A stretch of DNA of 64,000 nucleotides from Beroe ovata (taxonomy: Eukaryota; Ctenophora; Nuda; Beroida; Beroidae). A model generated the notes under the pieces. The model searched no databases and had not been told where the DNA came from. It worked only from the letters and a program-made list of their open reading frames with translations. A program made the position numbers and the translations under genes. The DNA lies in contig CAMPET010000002.1 of NCBI GenBank assembly GCA_946803715.1, positions 857,627 to 921,626 of the forward strand. Direction: 5' to 3'. Shown piece by piece: positions 59,850 through 64,000 of this stretch; positions within the stretch are counted from its first letter, which is position 1, and every line of letters begins with the position of its first letter.

Positions 59850-61215
59850 ATAACTAGAGCACCCGTTTAGTGGGCGTGGTACCCTGAATTTCGGATGCAG
59901 AGTGAATTTTGTAATGATAGAGCATCGAAATTGATACGTCTTAATAACGCAAAGGAACAACGAAATGGCAACAACCCTTTTCCCAACTTCTGACGCCGAT
60001 TACAAAAGATCTACGACCTAAATCAAAAATCCAAAATGATGTTCGACAGAGGAATTAATTTTTCTACCACCTTGCTAAAAATATCTGAGTTTCAACCCCA
60101 TTTGGTCGAGTTATTTGTGTGGCGCGCTAATTCACTGGCACGTGCAACTCCTCAATCGCATAGCAACAGTGTTAAATGCAAATATCTGCTTCACCATATA
60201 TTTGATTTTTGCATCTTTTCCCAAAACTTCCAATGCCGACAACAAAAAATCTAAAAGCTTAATCGAAAGTCCGAAATGATGTTCGACAGTGGAATTTATT
60301 TTTCTACCACCTTGCAAAAATTTCCGGCTCTCCAACTCCATTTGATCGAGTTATCCGTGTGCAGGGGAACCACTTTCACAGAAGTACCTCTTTCCTTCAT
60401 ATTAGAACGCCCGTCAAGTAGACTGGGCGTGATACACTAAATTTCGGATATTAAGTGAATAATAGAATTAAAATGAGTAAGCATCAAAATTGATACGTCT
60501 CAAAGCATAGTAGCAACGAAATGGCAAAAACAATTCCGCGCGCACACTTTCATTAAAAATGCATGTGCAACTCCTACGTCGCGTACTCGTAGCAACGCTT
60601 ATTCCTCCTATATCGCATAGTCGTTTTTCAGATACCCTTTTCCCAATTTTGAACGCCGATTACAAAAATCTAAGACCTAAATCAAAAATCCGAAATGATG
60701 TTCGACAGCGAAAAAAATACCAGAGTTTCAACTCCATTTGGTCGAGTTATCTGTGTACAGCGGATTAGCGGAACCACTTTCACAGAAGTGCCTTATTCCT
60801 TTATATTATAGATAGAATAGAACACTCGTCAAGTGGGCGTGCTGCACTGAATATCAGAAAGAATCAAAAAAATGTGCTAAATTGAATGAGCGACAAAATT
60901 GAAACGTTTCAAAACAATGAAACAACGAAATGAGGACGTGTCCGTACGCGCGCATTCCTGCTACACCGTATATTTCATTCTTGCATCCTTTCCCAAAACT
61001 TCCGACGCGGATTACAAAACATCTAAGATCCATTTCTATTCATGGAAAGATTCTTTTGAGACATCAATCTAAGACCTAAATCAAAAATATCGAATGATCG
61101 TCATAAGCGGAATCCTTTTTTTCTACCACCTTGCAAAAAATCCCGGTGTTTTGACTCTACTCCATTTGGTCGAGTTATTTGTACACAAAAAACCGATTTT
61201 CTATAAGTGCCTTAT
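59850..61215. repeat. Array of degenerate ~400-bp repeat units
   Basis: Unit starts resembling GAGCACCCGTTTAGTGGGCGTGG are at 59858, 60403 and 60819. An inner block (AAATGATGTTCGACAG...TCTACCACCTTGC...CCATTTGGTCGAGTTAT) occurs at about 60034, 60276, 60694 and 61095. Units end near TTCCTTTATATTATAGAT. There is no coding potential. It could be a nested non-autonomous transposon cluster. Confidence 0.75.
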
Positions 61216-61307
61216 TCCTTTATTTTATAGATATTATTCTGCTTATTTTACCAGTTGAGTTTCGTAGGCGTTTTTAAGAGTTCTTAACATTGAAACAGGT
61301 GTGACTC

Positions 61308-61490
61308 ATTACTTGATGATGAGAGATAGTTGGTTAATTCTCTTTTGACTCTGTTTACAAATGAAAATGCGTCTTTTTTTCTTTTTTTTGTAAACAGAGT
61401 CAAAAGAGAATTAACCAACTATCTCTCATCGTAACTAATGCGACTCTTATTCAATCGTCCAATCCATGAACTATGTAACATTACTTGATG
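61308..61490. mobile_element. Foldback insertion present in one copy only
   Basis: Element 61319-61479 is bounded by ATTACTTGATG at 61308-61318 and 61480-61490, an 11-bp target duplication. The first ~110 bp are a hairpin (GAGAGATAGTTGGTTAATTC and its complement), followed by a unique ~50-bp tail. Copy 2 has an unoccupied site near 62650. Confidence 0.85.
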
Positions 61491-62066
61491 CTTCTGATAA
61501 AACATTACACCAAGTTTCGGTGGTATAGGTATGTCATTATTTTAGACATATACTTGGATTCAGTGTATTATTCCATAATTTTAGTGCCTATGGTAACTTA
61601 TTAATGGTCTTAAACCAGGAAGATATGATTATGCATATTGCATGAAAACCCAGTGGATTAATTTTTTGTTTGATTGAAATATTACAAGAGATCAACGCTT
61701 CGTTTCATTGCTTCAGTAAGATGTTTTTATAACACTACTCGTCCAATTTCTCATCAAAATTACCAAGAGATCCCCCTTCACACCACAGTACCACACACCA
61801 AATTTTTAATTTGTTTTGTAATTGTCCTAATTTTGCATCCTTTAGTTTTTATTAATGGGGGTAGTGTGGAATCATATGCTCAATGTTTTGTTACTCTCAA
61901 TTTAATATTTACACTGCAATATTTGATCACATGGATCACTATTTTGTTGTGCATTCAATCAAAGTGAATGAATATATATGGCATATGAAATTTGAATAAT
62001 TTGACAATTTGTCGAATAACACAACATTGCTGTATTTATATTTTAGCTTTACCTGCCATTCAATTC

Positions 62067-62535
62067 ATGCTTCACTTCCAATCAAATGTTGAATTCTTTA
62101 ATCCGCACAGCATGAGAGTATGGCCACGGATTACGGAATTTTTGAAGAAAAATATGATTCAAATGAGCAAAAATAATCTAACTGACACAGTAGTTAATTG
62201 GAAAAGTGCTGAAGTTTTTTGCCCAAAACAGTTTCATAGACACATCTTTGGAAAGGGCGGTTTCATCAGAAAGCAAATCGAATGTGCTTCTGGAACGACA
62301 ATTCATCCCCCTAAATGTGGTAGTCAGGGCAACAATACAATCACAGTCAAGTACCAGGATGTAAAGTCTTTAGGTACACTGAGAGAACAATTAGATCAAG
62401 CAACAGATACCGCTAAGAAGCGGATGAGCCCAACTCATTTCATTGCAATTCCTGTGAGCTCTCCTCGGATAACTGAAAATATCAGGAAATTCCAGCATCT
62501 TTGCAAAGACTTGATTCATCCTCATAGGACACAGT
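62067..62535 (+). pseudogene. Truncated duplicate of ASCC1 5' coding region
   Basis: Encodes the KH domain and the start of the ligT/AKAP-like domain, then stops at the N at 62536. The start codon used in the other copy (63204) is TTA here; the next in-frame ATG is 62067. KH-region residues (HIFGKGGFIRKQIECASG) are identical to copy 2. It is probably the other allele rather than a true pseudogene. Confidence 0.7.
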
Positions 62536-62555
62536 NGATCCAACCGACGGGTTTT

Positions 62556-63695
62556 CTAGTTCCTTTATATTATAGATATTATTCTGCTTATTTTACCAGG
62601 TGTGTTTCGTAGGCGTTTTTTCGAGTTCTTAACTTTGAAACAGGTGTGACTCGTTTCTTGAAGCTTCTGATAAAACATTACACCAAGTTTGGTGGTATAT
62701 GTCATTATGTTAGACATATACTTGGATTCAGTGTGTTATTCCATAATTTTAGTGCCTATGGCAACTTATTAATGGTCTTAAACCAAGAAGATATGATTAT
62801 GCATATTGCATGAAAACCCAGTGGATTATTTTTCTGTTTGATTGAAATATTACAAGAGATGAACGCTTTGTTTCATTGCTACAGTAAGATGTTTCTATAA
62901 CACTTCTCATCCATTTTCTCATCAAAATTACCAAGAGATCCCCCTGCACACCACACACCAAGTTTTTAATTTGTGTTGCAATGGTCCTAATTTTGCATCC
63001 TTTAGTTTTTATTAATAGTGGTAGTGTGGAATCATATGCACAAGGTTTTGTTACTCTCAATTTAATATTTACACTGCAATATTTGATCACATGGATTACT
63101 ATTTTGTTGTGCATTCAATCAAAGTGAGTGAATATATATGACATATGAAATTTGAATATATTTGACAATTTGTCAAATAACACAACATTGCTGTATCTAT
63201 ATTATGGCTTTACCTGACATGCGATTCATGCTTCACTTCCAATCAAAAGTTGAATCCTTAAATCCGCACAGCATGAGAGTATGGGCACGGATTACGGAAT
63301 TTTTCAAGAAAAATATGAGTCAAATGAGCAAAAATAATCTAACTGACACAGTAGTTAATTGGAAAAGTGCTGAAGTTTTTTGCCCAAAACAGTATCATAG
63401 ACACATCTTTGGAAAGGGCGGTTTCATCAGAAAGCAAATCGAATGTGCTTCCGGAACGACAATTCATCCCCCTAAATGTGGTAGTCAGGGCAACAATACA
63501 ATCACAGTCAAGTACCAGGATGTAAAGTCTTTAGGTACACTGAGAGAACAATTAGATCAAGCAACAGATACCGCTAAGAAGCGGATGAGCCCAACTCATT
63601 TCATTGCAATTCCTGTGAGCTCTCCTCGGATAACTGAAAATATCAGGAAATTCCAGCATCTTTGCAAAGACTTGATTCATCCTCATAGGACACAG
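62556..63695. repeat. Duplication copy 2 at the ASCC1 5' end
   Basis: Second copy of the 61213-62535 block without the 161-bp insertion. It continues into the rest of ASCC1, so it is the contiguous copy. Confidence 0.85.
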
Positions 63696-64000
63696 TTTCC
63701 TTCCAAACTTCATCTCACAATAGGAGTTATGAAGCTCTTCACTCGTGAAGAGATAGAGAAAGCAAGAGAGTGTTTGTCTCAGTTTGCTGGCAAAATCGAT
63801 CCAATTGTTGGACATATTCCCCTTAACGGCACTCTTAGGAATCTAAAGGCTATGCAGGATGGTGAGGGGGTCAATGTTATATACAGTGATTTTCTGCTAG
63901 AGGATGGGTCAGATAGAGTGCAGACACTTGCTGATGAGTGTCTAAGACATTTTGTTGAATCAGGTTTGATGGAATACCAGTACAATCGAACTAGTGTTAA
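63204..64000 (+). CDS. ASCC1: ASCC1, activating signal cointegrator 1 complex subunit 1 (3' partial)
   Basis: Open frame from the ATG at 63204 to the window end, 265 codons so far. A KH-type RNA-binding domain carries the loop HIFGKGGFIRKQIE (human ASCC1 has GKRGD-type). It is followed by the 2H phosphoesterase/ligT-like AKAP7 domain with the first His-x-Thr motifs THFIAIPV and LHLTIGVMKLF, then LLEDGSDRVQTLAD. ASCC1 is part of the ASC-1 complex with ASCC2 and ASCC3, acting in alkylation repair and ribosome or transcription control. The second half of the 2H domain lies beyond the window. The start is uncertain because the N-terminal ~45 residues differ between the two copies. Confidence 0.88.
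   Translation, partial: MALPDMRFMLHFQSKVESLNPHSMRVWARITEFFKKNMSQMSKNNLTDTVVNWKSAEVFCPKQYHRHIFGKGGFIRKQIECASGTTIHPPKCGSQGNNTITVKYQDVKSLGTLREQLDQATDTAKKRMSPTHFIAIPVSSPRITENIRKFQHLCKDLIHPHRTQFPSKLHLTIGVMKLFTREEIEKARECLSQFAGKIDPIVGHIPLNGTLRNLKAMQDGEGVNVIYSDFLLEDGSDRVQTLADECLRHFVESGLMEYQYNRTSV

Larger units (their letters stand above)
61213..62535. repeat. Duplication copy 1 at the ASCC1 5' end
   Basis: It matches 62556-63695 across the single N at 62536. KH-domain coding sequence is nearly identical, while the upstream half has many small differences plus a 161-bp insertion only in this copy. It looks like two haplotypes in series. Confidence 0.85.

Noticed and set aside
61674-61967. 97-codon ORF with hydrophobic segments upstream of ASCC1 copy 1
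   Set aside because: The equivalent region in copy 2 differs by indels that do not preserve the frame, so it is probably non-coding.
1-64000. tRNA, rRNA or snRNA genes
   Set aside because: No cloverleaf with A/B boxes or recognisable small-RNA core was seen on reading both strands, though weak cases could be missed without a covariance search.

Overview
The window is nuclear DNA from an animal. Its genes are split by short GT-AG introns, mostly about 50-700 nt, and the proteins include metazoan types: a C-type lectin/Ig/von Willebrand D protein, a HINFP zinc-finger factor and an ATG4C/D-type protease. Intron density, compact spacing and the lack of recognisable vertebrate or insect organisation suggest a non-vertebrate, possibly early-branching, animal. 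I cannot name the phylum from sequence alone.

Layout, all on + unless stated: 1-4.5 kb, 3' part of an extracellular lectin/Ig/VWD/C8 protein; 4.8-5.1 kb, a foldback transposon; 5.9-7.1 kb, DUS4L-like tRNA dihydrouridine synthase; 7.1-8.6 kb, a WD40-like protein only 63 nt downstream; 8.9-10.9 kb, FAM114A-like protein; 10.6-14.5 kb, a 1.92-kb near-identical duplication joined by one N; 13.7-27.9 kb, SEC16 (27 exons), with a two-exon antisense gene candidate in its largest intron; 28.7-30.1 kb, GC-rich palindromic transposons in two allele-like copies; 30.8-35.3 kb, ATG4C/D; 36.1-37.2 kb, HAD phosphatase of the PGP/PDXP type; 37.5-44.9 kb, exosome helicase MTR4; 45.2-47.3 kb, YJU2B/CCDC130 splicing factor; 47.6-48.1 kb, a small membrane protein; 48.1-50.3 kb, DNAJC4-like J-protein; 50.7-54.5 kb, HINFP; 54.8-55.3 kb, EFCAB11-like EF-hand protein; 55.6-59.7 kb, intronless GCN2; 59.9-61.2 kb, a repeat array; 61.2-64 kb, two copies of the 5' part of ASCC1, the second running off the window.

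SEC16 (COPII export sites), ATG4 (LC3/GABARAP processing) and GCN2 (amino-acid stress) touch the secretory, autophagy and stress pathways. MTR4, YJU2B, ASCC1 and DUS4L act on RNA. The set reads as housekeeping rather than one pathway. Exon models were built by hand; internal phases agree for every multi-exon gene except where stated.

Most notable points: (i) fifteen consecutive genes share one strand, several with very short spacers and a 3' splice-site-like sequence 5-25 nt before the start codon, which suggests operons or spliced-leader trans-splicing; (ii) a nested antisense gene candidate; (iii) a 65- or 54-codon membrane micropeptide read just ahead of DNAJC4; (iv) four of five single-N joins are flanked by near-identical duplicates that look like unmerged haplotypes, and two of these expose presence/absence polymorphism of short transposons with exact 8-bp and 9-bp target duplications; (v) RFX X-box-like palindromes recurring in introns.
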